Shown here: piece by piece, positions 14,753-22,686 of the stretch | Numbering within the stretch: the first letter of the stretch is position 1 | Layout of the letters: every line of letters begins with the position of its first letter | Assembly (NCBI RefSeq): GCF_900638685.1 | Contig: NZ_LR134533.1 | Location: forward strand, 496,001-560,000 | Length of the DNA stretch: 64,000 nt | From: Neisseria weaveri | GTDB lineage: Bacteria; Pseudomonadota; Gammaproteobacteria; Burkholderiales; Neisseriaceae | Direction: 5' to 3' | The notes under the pieces: generated by a model | The model's input: only the letters and a program-made list of their open reading frames with translations | The model's database searches: none | What the model was told of the DNA's origin: nothing | Position numbers and translations under genes: made by a program

Positions 14753-15775
14753 ATGGCAACTGTAATTATTAGAAATGAAGCCGATATTTATCAGATTTTA
14801 GAAAATTATCTCAATGATGAAAATTATTTTTTCAATAAGAATATTAAAGTAAAATCGCTCCCTAAGTTGGAGCTAAAATTAGAAGGAGAGGAATTTCACT
14901 CTAGTATCACACCTACGGTCATGAAGGCATTTATTGAGTTACAAAGTGGCCTTAACCGAGCTTATGCGGTAGCCAAATATGGTGAAGCGAATGCCAATCG
15001 ATTGACTCAAGAAGAAAAGAAAGAACTGGAATTTGTTGTAAGAGTTGAAAAAGGCAGTTCTCTTTTTTCATTAGATTTTACATCAGGCTTTACCAAGCTA
15101 TTGGAACAAGGAATGACGCAGATGAACGGGACACATATGACCGTTGCATTGATTTCTATGGCGGCAATGTGGTTTGGTTCCAGTGCGTTCAAGAACTACT
15201 TGGATTACCGTAAAGAGCGCCGAACAGCAGAAGCCAAAGAAACACAAGATATTGAGCTTATACAACAGTTAAGGTTCGTTTCAGAACAAGAAACCGAGCG
15301 AGCGCGCATCTTGGCACAGGTTGCAGCTAAAGAACCATTGGTTAAATCTGTCAAAGAATTATCAGATGAATCAAAAGCTGAAGCAGTTAAACGTTTTGCG
15401 CAGGCTGAGAAAATTTCTCTTGGTGATGATACCGAATTTACAGGCGAGCAGGCTGAAGAACTCACTAAAAATACTCGTAAAAAACCAATTGAAGCAAGAA
15501 TGGACGGTATATATCGTATTTTGGCAGTCGATTCCAGTCTTCCTGATGAATTTAAAGTAACCATTCAAGCTAAAGGTAGTGGTATTAAATTTACCGCAGT
15601 TGTTCAAGAAGACTCCATTGAACAAAAATATAAGAAAATTTTACAGAAAAATGAGTGGGCTAGAACTCCTTTATTTCTACAAGTAAATGCAGTAAAACGA
15701 ATTTCCGATGACTCCGTTATTCATGCCACAATTACAAAAGCAGAAAATTTGCCCGATGATGAAGAGGAAAACTAA
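14753..15775 (+). CDS. Accessory (moron) protein with membrane segment, unknown
   Basis: A 340-aa protein; the ATG at 14753 (MATVIIRNEADIYQIL) follows GAAAGAGAAA, and an upstream GTG lies within the DUS hairpin tail. The N-terminal 120 residues contain LQSGLNRAYAVAKYGEANA and a conserved-looking VRVEKGSSLFSLDFTSG. One hydrophobic segment lies near residues 130-146 (VALISMAAMWFGSSAF). The next hundred residues are charged and helical. The C-terminal part resembles a small beta domain. It is A+T rich and occupies a moron position before the lysis genes. No family could be named; a defence or exclusion function is only a hypothesis. Confidence 0.7.
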   Translation: MATVIIRNEADIYQILENYLNDENYFFNKNIKVKSLPKLELKLEGEEFHSSITPTVMKAFIELQSGLNRAYAVAKYGEANANRLTQEEKKELEFVVRVEKGSSLFSLDFTSGFTKLLEQGMTQMNGTHMTVALISMAAMWFGSSAFKNYLDYRKERRTAEAKETQDIELIQQLRFVSEQETERARILAQVAAKEPLVKSVKELSDESKAEAVKRFAQAEKISLGDDTEFTGEQAEELTKNTRKKPIEARMDGIYRILAVDSSLPDEFKVTIQAKGSGIKFTAVVQEDSIEQKYKKILQKNEWARTPLFLQVNAVKRISDDSVIHATITKAENLPDDEEEN

Positions 15776-15780
15776 AATTC

Positions 15781-15798
15781 TTTAAACCCGTTTAAAAG
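15781..15798 (+). promoter_or_regulatory. Probable late-activator site (Plys-like promoter)
   Basis: TTTAAACCCGTTTAAAAG, identical over 18 bases to the site upstream of the protease gene (minus strand, 4836-4853). Arms TTTAAAC and GTTTAAA flank CC. It lies 62 bases before the endolysin start, with a possible -10 (CATAAA, 15807-15812) downstream. This mirrors the Mu late promoters Plys and PI, both bound by C. Confidence 0.6.
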
Positions 15799-15820
15799 CC
15801 CAAAAGCATAAATCCCTTCA

Positions 15821-15855
15821 AAATCCCTGTAACGAAACAACTGTTACAGGGATTT
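15821..15855 (+). promoter_or_regulatory. Leader hairpin over the ribosome site of the endolysin gene
   Basis: A 13-bp perfect stem AAATCCCTGTAAC / GTTACAGGGATTT with a 9-base loop. The 3' arm contains the AGGGA ribosome site, and the stem is followed by T-rich sequence and ATG at 15861. It shares core sequence AATCCCTG/CAGGGATT with the hairpin at 4784-4811. Confidence 0.65.
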
Positions 15856-15860
15856 TTCTT

Positions 15861-16361
15861 ATGCCTAAATTCAACCAATTTATCAATCGTGTCCTCTCTC
15901 ACGAAGGAGGGCATGTCAACCACCCCAAAGACCCCGGTGGGGAGACAAACTGGGGCATTACCAAACGCACGGCAACGGCCAACGGCTACACCGGCTCAAT
16001 GCGTAACATGACCCGCAACCAAGCCATTGAAATCTACCGTAAAGCATTTTGGGAACGCTACCACGCCGACAAAATGCCCGATGCAGTGGCTTACCAATTT
16101 TTCGACTCTTGCATCAATCACGGATATGGCAATGCGGCACGCATGCTGCAACGTGCAGCGGGTGTGGCTGATGACGGCGTAATCGGACAAATCAGTCTCA
16201 ATGCCATCAATGCCATGCCGGAAAACGACTTGCTGTTGCGCTTCAATGCTGAGCGTTTGAGTTTCTACACCAAATTAAGCACTTTCGGCACTTTCGGCAA
16301 AGGGTGGGTAAGACGTGTTGCCGAGAATCTGCTGCACGCGTCAAAAGACAACAAGGAATAA
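15861..16361 (+). CDS. Endolysin (glycoside hydrolase family 108 type)
   Basis: A 166-aa lysis enzyme that cuts the glycan strands of peptidoglycan. The N-terminal catalytic signature VLSHEGGHVNHPKDPGGETNWGIT pattern places the catalytic Glu at residue 15 (EGG motif), with NWGIT shortly after, as in GH108 muramidases. The C-terminal half is a putative peptidoglycan-binding domain (ARMLQRAAGVADDGVIG, about 94-110). No signal peptide or SAR domain is visible, so export would need a holin. It is the first gene of the rightward late operon. Confidence 0.9.
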   Translation: MPKFNQFINRVLSHEGGHVNHPKDPGGETNWGITKRTATANGYTGSMRNMTRNQAIEIYRKAFWERYHADKMPDAVAYQFFDSCINHGYGNAARMLQRAAGVADDGVIGQISLNAINAMPENDLLLRFNAERLSFYTKLSTFGTFGKGWVRRVAENLLHASKDNKE

Positions 16362-16364
16362 GCG

Positions 16365-16541
16365 ATGAAAAAAACATTGTTTGCTGCTGCTTTATCTTTG
16401 CTTGCCGCACCGCCTGTACAAATACCTACCCGTATCCGCGTAGCAGACAAGCTGTCGGTTAATTTCCCCTGTGGCAAGCGCGGCAAATCGGGTGTAGCTG
16501 CTGCCCGCCGTGCCGCCAAACGCAGAAAGGCACGGAAATGA
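16365..16541 (+). CDS. Small basic lysis-cassette protein, 58 aa
   Basis: Starts MKKTLFAAALSLLAAPPV, a short signal-like hydrophobic N-terminus, and ends in a strongly basic stretch (AAARRAAKRRKARK). It starts 3 bases after the endolysin stop and its stop overlaps the next gene as ATGA. Small size, an N-terminal hydrophobic segment and a basic end could suit a periplasmic or membrane accessory of lysis. No family recognised; one Cys (residue 36) is present. Confidence 0.6.
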   Translation: MKKTLFAAALSLLAAPPVQIPTRIRVADKLSVNFPCGKRGKSGVAAARRAAKRRKARK

Positions 16542-16789
16542 AAATCCTCAAATGGTTAGGCGGCCTGATCACCAACCCGGCCACGGGTCATATCAGCCAC
16601 ACCAAACTGTGGGCGAATATTGCTGCCGCTGTTATGACGGCTAAATTCGCACTAACCGCCGATACGCCCGAATGGTTATGGTGGGCATACGGCTCGATGG
16701 TAGGCGGTTACGCCCTAATCAAGCGCGGTATGGCGGTCATCCCGCAGGTAGCACAAATCAACAAAGGAACAAACGATGTGGCCGAATAA
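16538..16789 (+). CDS. Small membrane protein of the lysis cassette, holin candidate
   Basis: An 83-aa protein starting MKILKWLGGLITNP. It has two moderately hydrophobic segments (about 23-40, KLWANIAAAVMTAKFAL, and 45-62, EWLWWAYGSMVGGYAL), separated by a short acidic turn. Size, topology and place between the endolysin and the Rz-like spanin make it the best holin candidate. It resembles DUF2644-type proteins of Mu-like phages in Pasteurellaceae and Neisseria, which is recalled rather than verified. Confidence 0.6.
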   Translation: MKILKWLGGLITNPATGHISHTKLWANIAAAVMTAKFALTADTPEWLWWAYGSMVGGYALIKRGMAVIPQVAQINKGTNDVAE

Positions 16790-17186
16790 CGTGGTGTTGC
16801 GAACTTTAATCTCAACAGTCGTGCTGGTGGCAGCGGTGTTGGCTCTGTATTTCGCCGGCCGCGCCAACGGCTACCGCACCGCCCAAGAGGAAGCGGAGCA
16901 GGAAAAGCAGGAAATTATCGGCATTTATCAGGGCGCGGCTTTGGCGGCCGAGATTCAATACAGCGAGAAGCTGGCCGAGGCGGCCGCTGAAAAACAAAAG
17001 TGGTTTGACTTCGCTCAGGCACAAAGCGTGAAACTGGCCGCAGCCAATCGTGCGCTGGATGTCAAAACCGCCCAACTACAGGAGCAAATCTCTCATGCAA
17101 TTAAAAAAGACGGTGATGCTTTTAGCGGTATCGGCCCTGACAGCCTGCGCGAATACAACCGCGCCTTTGGCTACTCCGATCATTAA
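16776..17186 (+). CDS. Inner-membrane spanin (Rz-like)
   Basis: A 136-aa type II membrane protein: one N-terminal transmembrane segment (about 8-27, VLRTLISTVVLVAAVLALYF) followed by a long alanine/glutamate/lysine-rich coiled coil facing the periplasm. The gene overlaps the preceding one by 14 bases. The lipoprotein gene (Rz1) begins inside it in another frame, the classic nested spanin arrangement. Together they fuse inner and outer membranes in the final step of lysis. Confidence 0.82.
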   Translation: MWPNNVVLRTLISTVVLVAAVLALYFAGRANGYRTAQEEAEQEKQEIIGIYQGAALAAEIQYSEKLAEAAAEKQKWFDFAQAQSVKLAAANRALDVKTAQLQEQISHAIKKDGDAFSGIGPDSLREYNRAFGYSDH

Positions 17187-17388
17187 AGTGGTCGAGCAGC
17201 CCGTGCTGCCGCCCGTGTCTTCCGAGCTGCTGGTCACTCACGAACGCCCCGAGCGTCCGACCGGCGGTTCACCCGAACAACTGTTAAATCATGCCGTCCG
17301 CTACGGCGCATACTGCCAGCGCATCGACTGGCAGGTTAAAGGATGGCAAGAATGGTATCAAACCGGTAAGCAGAAAGAACAAAAATGA
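17095..17388 (+). CDS. Outer-membrane spanin lipoprotein (Rz1-like)
   Basis: A 97-aa lipoprotein from the ATG at 17095, preceded by AGGAG with 8-base spacing. The signal peptide MQLKKTVMLLAVSALTAC ends in a lipobox LTAC, giving a lipidated Cys at residue 18. The mature part is rich in Pro, Val and Glu (VVEQPVLPPVSSELLVTHERPERP), as expected for Rz1. The first 92 bases overlap the Rz-like gene in another frame. The longer C-terminus than lambda Rz1 is usual in Mu-like phages. Confidence 0.82.
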   Translation: MQLKKTVMLLAVSALTACANTTAPLATPIIKVVEQPVLPPVSSELLVTHERPERPTGGSPEQLLNHAVRYGAYCQRIDWQVKGWQEWYQTGKQKEQK

Positions 17389-17597
17389 CCGACATTGCCG
17401 ACAAAGCGTCTGAAAGCGAAGACTTATTCTTGGCCGAAGCCCTCTATAAAGCAGGCAGGCCGTCTGAATACCAAGGCGCAAGCAACTACGAATGCGACGA
17501 CTGCGGCGACCCGATTCCCGAAGCCCGCCGCCAAGCCGTCCCCGGATGTACGCGATGCGTGTATTGCCAAGAATATTTTGAACACGGATACCCCTAA
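17385..17597 (+). CDS. TraR/DksA-type C4 zinc finger protein
   Basis: A 70-aa protein with CDDC (C37, C40) and CVYC (C58, C61) separated by 17 residues, exactly the DksA/TraR C4 zinc finger spacing; one further Cys lies at 55. Short members bind the RNA polymerase secondary channel and alter promoter choice. The start overlaps the Rz1 stop as ATGA. Such proteins regularly occur in the lysis/packaging region of P2- and Mu-like phages. Confidence 0.85.
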   Translation: MTDIADKASESEDLFLAEALYKAGRPSEYQGASNYECDDCGDPIPEARRQAVPGCTRCVYCQEYFEHGYP

Positions 17598-17600
17598 AAA

Positions 17601-17924
17601 ATGGATAACAAAACCTTTATCAGCATCGAATTTTGGCAACTGGTCGGCTTTTTGTTGTCCTTTCTGGGGGTGTGCTGGGGCTTCGGCAAAATGTTGTTGG
17701 CCCAGTTCCAATCCCAGCAAGACGAACGCCAAAAGCAGCAGGAAAAGCTGCAAAACAAAGTGGAAAGCATGGAAAAACAGCTTGGTGAGTTCTCTGCCCA
17801 ATTGCCCATGACTTATGTTTTACGCGAAGACTACATCCGCAACCAAGTCGTACTGGAAGCCAAAATCGACAACATCGCCGAGAAACTGACCGACCTATAC
17901 AAAATGGAAAGCTCCCGAAAATGA
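17601..17924 (+). CDS. DUF2730 family membrane/coiled-coil protein
   Basis: A 107-aa protein: N-terminal transmembrane segment (about 9-30, FWQLVGFLLSFLGVCWGFGK) and a Gln/Lys/Glu-rich coiled coil (about 34-65). It matches the DUF2730 pattern found between the lysis genes and gp26/gp27 in Mu-like phages (Mu gp25 region). The role is unknown; it might be a further membrane component of lysis. Four-base overlap (ATGA) with the next gene. Confidence 0.72.
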   Translation: MDNKTFISIEFWQLVGFLLSFLGVCWGFGKMLLAQFQSQQDERQKQQEKLQNKVESMEKQLGEFSAQLPMTYVLREDYIRNQVVLEAKIDNIAEKLTDLYKMESSRK

Positions 17925-18238
17925 TTAGCGAAGAATTGATTGCCAAACAACGCCGAGAAGGCATGCGCTGGAACATCATCAACACGCTTAATAAAGCAAG
18001 GCCGCATACCACTTGCGAAACCTTTCTCCTCGACATCATGAATGCGATTTACCCGCAAACCACTGCGTTGGAACTGCGTCAGCAGCTCGATTATCTGGCC
18101 GACAGAAAAATGATCGAACTCAACAAGGCACCACACGGCCTATGGTTCGCCGATTTAACCAGTTTGGGTGTGGATATCGCCGAATACACGGTCGATTGCC
18201 GCCCGGGCATCGCCCGCCCTGAAAAGGTATGGAGCTGA
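17921..18238 (+). CDS. Mu gp26-like protein
   Basis: A 105-aa protein starting MISEELIAKQRREGMRWNII. It has a winged-helix-like shape (ETFLLDIMNAIYPQTTALELRQQLDYLADRKMIEL), as predicted for Mu gp26 relatives found directly before gp27. A DNA-binding role in packaging is possible. The start is ATGA-coupled to DUF2730. The C-terminal DCRPGIARPEKVW is typical of the family end. Confidence 0.7.
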   Translation: MISEELIAKQRREGMRWNIINTLNKARPHTTCETFLLDIMNAIYPQTTALELRQQLDYLADRKMIELNKAPHGLWFADLTSLGVDIAEYTVDCRPGIARPEKVWS

Positions 18239-18239
18239 T

Positions 18240-18785
18240 ATGGCCAAGCGCAGCACCATAGACCAACTTCCCGAAGCCGTCCGCCACGAGTTCGAACGCA
18301 AGCTCGTGGAAAACGGCTTTTGCGATTACGCGGCAATGGCCGAATGGCTGCAGGAGCAGGGCTACGAAATCAGCCGCTCTGCGGCGCACCGTTACGGCCA
18401 AAAAGTGCAGCGCCGTTTTGCCGCCATCAAATCCAGCACCGAAGCGGCGCGCCTGATTGCCGAAGGCGCGGCAGACGAAGGCGACACCCGCTCCGAAGCA
18501 TTGATGGCCATGCTGCAAACCGAGCTGTTTGATGCACTGGTGCAAATCGGCGAGATGAGCAACGAAGAACTAAACGCGCTCGACCGTTTCGACGTGATGG
18601 CCGAGGGCGCAAAGAAAATCAGCGGCCTGATTTCCGCCAGCACGCGGCTGAAAGAGTATCAGGCCAAAGTTAAGGCCAAAGTGGCAGCGGCAGCCGAAGA
18701 TGTGGCCAAGCAGGCCAAAAAAGGCGGCTTGTCCGATGCAGCAGCGGAAGCCATCCGTAAACAGATATTGGGTATTGCAACATGA
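18240..18785 (+). CDS. Mu gp27-like protein (DUF3486), probable small terminase
   Basis: A 181-aa protein from the ATG at 18240 (MAKRSTIDQLPEAVR), the hallmark start of DUF3486. Residues 8-60 form a helix-turn-helix (AMAEWLQEQGYEISRSAAHRY). The middle is helical, and the C-terminal part is rich in Ala and Lys (AKVKAKVAAAAEDVAKQAKK). Its place directly before the large terminase suggests a small-terminase role in recognising the phage end for headful packaging. The last four bases overlap the terminase start. Confidence 0.82.
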   Translation: MAKRSTIDQLPEAVRHEFERKLVENGFCDYAAMAEWLQEQGYEISRSAAHRYGQKVQRRFAAIKSSTEAARLIAEGAADEGDTRSEALMAMLQTELFDALVQIGEMSNEELNALDRFDVMAEGAKKISGLISASTRLKEYQAKVKAKVAAAAEDVAKQAKKGGLSDAAAEAIRKQILGIAT

Positions 18786-20284
18786 AGCCGTCTGAAACCA
18801 AAACCGAAGACCGCACACCGATGGCGCTGCTGCCATACCAGCAGGCATGGTGCGCCGACCAGTCACCGGTCAAACTGTGCGAAAAATCGCGCCGTATCGG
18901 CTTAAGCTGGGGCGAAGCCGCCGACACCGCGCTGTTGGCGGCTTCGTCCAAAGGCATGGATGCTTGGTATATCGGCTATAACAAAGATATGGCCTTAGAG
19001 TTCATACGCGATTGCGCGGGCTGGGCGAAGCATTACCAGTTGGCAGCCGGCGAAATCGAAGAAACCGAAGAAGTGTTTGTCGAGGGCGACGACCGCCAAT
19101 CCGTACTGGCTTTCGTTATCCGTTTTGCTTCGGGCTGGCGGGTTACCGCCTTATCCAGCCGCCCGTCAAACCTTCGCGGTAAGCAGGGGCGCGTGATTAT
19201 TGATGAGGCAGCGTTCCACGACCAGCTTTCCGAGCTGCTCAAAGCGGCAATGGCGTTGCTGATGTGGGGCGGGCAGGTACACATCATCTCCACCCATGAC
19301 GGCGTGGACAATCCGTTTAACGAACTGATTAATGATGTTCGCGCAGGCAAGAAGCCGTATTCCATTCATCGTATTACTTTTGATGAAGCAGTAGAGCAAG
19401 GCTTGTACCGCCGTATTTGCCTGCGTTTGGGTAAAGAGTGGACGCCCGAAGGCGAAGCCGCATGGTGCAAAGAAATCCGCGACTTTTACGGCGAAGATGC
19501 CAGCGAAGAGTTGGACTGTATCCCGAAAAACGGCGGCGGAAAATGGCTCAACCGCGCCTTAATCGAAAGCCGCATGGATGCCTATACTCCCGTTATCCGT
19601 TACGACCAAACCGATGCTTTCGGCTTGTTGCCCGAGCATAAACGGGCAGCCGAAGTGTCCGACTGGATAGCCGACACCCTGCAACCCTTGTTAGACGGCC
19701 TCGACAAAACCCGCGTCAGCTTTGTCGGCGAAGACTTCGCCCGCTCCGGCGACCGCACCGTGATCGTGCCGCTGTTGCAGCAGCAGAACCTGATGCTCAA
19801 ACCACCGTTTGTATTGGAGCTGGGTAATATGCCGTTTAAGCAGCAGGAGCAAATCCTTGCCCACCTGATGCACCGCTTGCCCAATCTGCGCGGCGCGGCA
19901 CTCGATGCACGAGGCAACGGCCAATCGCTGGCCGAGGCCATGCAGGATGAGTTCGGAGCCAATGTAGTAGAGGCAGTGATGCTGTCTGAAAACTGGTACC
20001 GCCTGCATACCGCCCCGTTTAAAGCCGCACTGGAAGACGGCACACTGGATAAATTGCCTAAAGACGAGGACATCCTCAACGATTTAAGAGCGTTCGAACT
20101 GATTAACGGCGTGCCGCGTATCCCTGCCACCCGTACCAAAGGCTCAGACGGCCAAAAACGCCACGGCGACGCGGGCATTGCTTTTGTATTGGCCCACTAT
20201 GCCAGCCGCGAACTCAATATCGGCCCGGTCAAAGTAGCCAGCCGAAAAGGCCGACGCCGCAGCCGTTTCACTCAAGGATATTAA
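18782..20284 (+). CDS. Large terminase subunit (Mu gp28-like)
   Basis: A 500-aa packaging motor. The ATPase domain has a Walker A-like stretch EKSRRIGLSWG (34-44) and Walker B VIIDEAAF (138-145), with a coupling motif HIISTHDG (167-174). The nuclease domain contains VGEDFARSGD (315-324) and LDARGNG further on, where acidic metal ligands are expected. The start codon overlaps the gp27 stop. A complete DUS core forms codons 2-6 (PSET), an unusual position for a phage gene. Confidence 0.92.
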   Translation: MKPSETKTEDRTPMALLPYQQAWCADQSPVKLCEKSRRIGLSWGEAADTALLAASSKGMDAWYIGYNKDMALEFIRDCAGWAKHYQLAAGEIEETEEVFVEGDDRQSVLAFVIRFASGWRVTALSSRPSNLRGKQGRVIIDEAAFHDQLSELLKAAMALLMWGGQVHIISTHDGVDNPFNELINDVRAGKKPYSIHRITFDEAVEQGLYRRICLRLGKEWTPEGEAAWCKEIRDFYGEDASEELDCIPKNGGGKWLNRALIESRMDAYTPVIRYDQTDAFGLLPEHKRAAEVSDWIADTLQPLLDGLDKTRVSFVGEDFARSGDRTVIVPLLQQQNLMLKPPFVLELGNMPFKQQEQILAHLMHRLPNLRGAALDARGNGQSLAEAMQDEFGANVVEAVMLSENWYRLHTAPFKAALEDGTLDKLPKDEDILNDLRAFELINGVPRIPATRTKGSDGQKRHGDAGIAFVLAHYASRELNIGPVKVASRKGRRRSRFTQGY

Positions 20285-20285
20285 G

Positions 20286-21782
20286 ATGGCCAAACCCCAT
20301 TTGAAACTGAAAACCACCCAAGGCAGCGTGTCTGTCCAATCCGATAATCTCACAGCCCACCTTGCCGTTATGCACAAGTTTTGGGGTGCGGGCGGTTTCG
20401 GCGGGCTGCTTCCGAATCCCGACACAGTGCTGCGTAAGCTCGGCCGCAATATCGAGGTGTACCGCGAATTATTGGGCGATGCCATTGTTGCCGGTCATGT
20501 CCGCCGCCGCAAAGCGGCAGTCACCAGCATGGAATGGCGGCTCGAAGACGACGGCGTGCCACCCGAAGCCTTAAGCCTGATTGACGGTTTTCTTAACGAG
20601 ATCGACATTTACCAACTCATCAACAACATCCTTGATGCCGCGCTCTTTGGCTACCAACCGATTGAGGTGGTTTGGCACGCAGGCAAACAATGGCTGCCTG
20701 CAAAAATCGTCGCCAAGCCGCAAAAATGGTTTGAGTTCGATTCAGACGGCCAACTGTATTTCACAGCGGGCAACAGTTTTGAGCAACGCGAGCCGGTGCC
20801 TGACTATAAATTCCTATGCCCGACCCACAATGCCAGCTACACCAACCCCTACGGCACGGGCGATTTGTCGTGTGTGTATTGGCCGACGGTTTTTAAGCGT
20901 GGCGGCCTTAAATTCTGGGCTGAATTTTCGGAGAAGTTCGGCGCACCGTGGATTATCGGCAAAGAGCCGCGCAGCAACACCGATGCCGACACCGACAAAC
21001 TGCTCGATGCGCTTGAGCAGCTGATTGGCAATGCCGTTGCGACTATCCCGAACGATTCAAGTGTGGAAATCAAAGAAGCAGCAGGCAAACAGGGTAGCGC
21101 CGATGTGTACGACCGCTTTATCCGTTACTGCCGCTCCGAAATCGCCATTGCTTTGCTTGGCCAAGACCAAACCACCGAAAAAGACACGACCCACGCCAGC
21201 GCAACGGCAGGATTGGAAGTCACCGAAGACATCCGCGACAGCGACTGCCGTATCGTTGAAGGCTGCTTTAACCAGTTAATCGGTTGGATTATCGAACTGA
21301 ACTACGGCGAGCACACCGCCCGCCCGAAATTCGTGCTGTATGCCCAAAACGAAGGCGGCCGGGAATTGGCCGAACGAGACCAAATCCTTGTCAGCTGTGG
21401 GGTACAACTTAGCGAAGGCTATTGGAAACGTGCCTACAACCTATCAGATGATGACGTTGTTTCCGTTACCGTTGAACAGAACACAGAACAGCCCGAAACC
21501 GCAGCCGAATTTGCCGAAGGCGAACCGAAACATGCCGATGCAGGCATGTTGATTGACACCCTTGCACCCGACGCAGGCCGTCTGAATGCCCAAGGCCAAG
21601 CCCTGACCGATGCGTTAGTAGCTGAACTACAAAAAGGCGAAACCGCCGACAATCTGCTCGACCGCCTGACCGCCGCTTACCCGGATATGGACGACAAAGC
21701 CCTGCAAAATGAGCTGGCACGGCTGATATTTTTATCGGGCTTGGTCGGCAGGATTGAAGCCGCGGAGGAAATGAGCCGATGA
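20286..21782 (+). CDS. Portal protein (DUF935, Mu gp29-like)
   Basis: A 498-aa protein one base after the terminase stop. The family pattern is clear: GDAIVAGHVRRRKAAVTSMEW (about 60-80), DAALFGYQPIEVVW (about 117-130) and WAEFSEKFGAPWIIGK (about 217-232), all typical of DUF935 portals. Portals form the dodecameric ring through which DNA enters the head. The C-terminal 100 residues (after ETAAEFAEGEPKHADAG) are variable and acidic. Overlap of four bases with the gp30-like gene. Confidence 0.92.
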   Translation: MAKPHLKLKTTQGSVSVQSDNLTAHLAVMHKFWGAGGFGGLLPNPDTVLRKLGRNIEVYRELLGDAIVAGHVRRRKAAVTSMEWRLEDDGVPPEALSLIDGFLNEIDIYQLINNILDAALFGYQPIEVVWHAGKQWLPAKIVAKPQKWFEFDSDGQLYFTAGNSFEQREPVPDYKFLCPTHNASYTNPYGTGDLSCVYWPTVFKRGGLKFWAEFSEKFGAPWIIGKEPRSNTDADTDKLLDALEQLIGNAVATIPNDSSVEIKEAAGKQGSADVYDRFIRYCRSEIAIALLGQDQTTEKDTTHASATAGLEVTEDIRDSDCRIVEGCFNQLIGWIIELNYGEHTARPKFVLYAQNEGGRELAERDQILVSCGVQLSEGYWKRAYNLSDDDVVSVTVEQNTEQPETAAEFAEGEPKHADAGMLIDTLAPDAGRLNAQGQALTDALVAELQKGETADNLLDRLTAAYPDMDDKALQNELARLIFLSGLVGRIEAAEEMSR

Positions 21783-22684
21783 CCCCCGAAGACATCAAAG
21801 CCGTATTCGGTATGCAGCCCGAAGCCGCCGTGGCCTATCTGAAACAGAAAGGCCATCAAGTGTCTTGGGATTGGCAGGATATGTTGGATGATGCCCATGC
21901 CACCGCTTTTACCGTAGCCAAAACTGCCAAAATGGATGTATTGGACGATATATATAGTGCGGCACTCAAAGCATTGGAAAACGGCCAAACGTTAGAAGAG
22001 TTCAGCCGCGAACTGACGCCGGTGCTGCAGGCCAAAGGCTGGTGGGGGCGTAAAGACGTAGCCAATCCTGACACGGGCGAACTGCAAAACGTACAACTCG
22101 GCAGCCCGCACCGGCTCAAGACCATCTACTTAACCAATATGCAGTCCGCCTACATGGCAGGCCGCTATGCCGAGATGATGGAGAGCATCGATACACACCC
22201 GTATTGGGAGTATGTCGCCATCAACGACAGCCGCACGAGAGAAAGCCACCGCTTGATGCACGGTCGGGTGTACGAAGCCACCGACCCGATTTGGAACACT
22301 ATGTATCCGCCGCTCGACTACCGCTGCCGATGCCGCGTCAAACCGTTGTCTGAAGCACGCGGTGCGGCCAAAGTGCTGCCCAGCCCGCCGCTCGAAACCG
22401 TTACCGTCGATATCGGCACCAATGAGTACACCGGCGAGGCACGCTACGGACAGCGCACCGGTATCCGCATCAACGGCACCTTCGTCGCCCCCAATGTCGG
22501 CTTCAATGCCAACCAAGGCCAAGCCATGCTCAACCGCATGGCACGGGTTGCGGCAGACAAAGCCCAAGCCGTCCATCCCGACATTGCCCGCGTTGCCATG
22601 CAAGAGATGACGGCGGACAAACGCGTTAAAAACAGCCTAACCAAAGCCGCCTTATCGTGGGTGTTGGATTTGTTGAAAGGATAG
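21779..22684 (+). CDS. Phage head morphogenesis protein (Mu gp30/SPP1 gp7-like)
   Basis: A 301-aa minor head protein. The diagnostic block HPYWEYVAINDSRTRESHRLM (residues about 140-160) with the later YPPLDYRCRCRVKPLSE (about 180-196) is the SPP1 gp7/Mu F signature with conserved Cys and Arg. The C-terminus ends shortly after, so it lacks the extended domain seen in some relatives. Start overlaps the portal stop as ATGA. It helps assemble the portal-proximal procapsid. Confidence 0.88.
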   Translation: MTPEDIKAVFGMQPEAAVAYLKQKGHQVSWDWQDMLDDAHATAFTVAKTAKMDVLDDIYSAALKALENGQTLEEFSRELTPVLQAKGWWGRKDVANPDTGELQNVQLGSPHRLKTIYLTNMQSAYMAGRYAEMMESIDTHPYWEYVAINDSRTRESHRLMHGRVYEATDPIWNTMYPPLDYRCRCRVKPLSEARGAAKVLPSPPLETVTVDIGTNEYTGEARYGQRTGIRINGTFVAPNVGFNANQGQAMLNRMARVAADKAQAVHPDIARVAMQEMTADKRVKNSLTKAALSWVLDLLKG

Positions 22685-22686
22685 AA

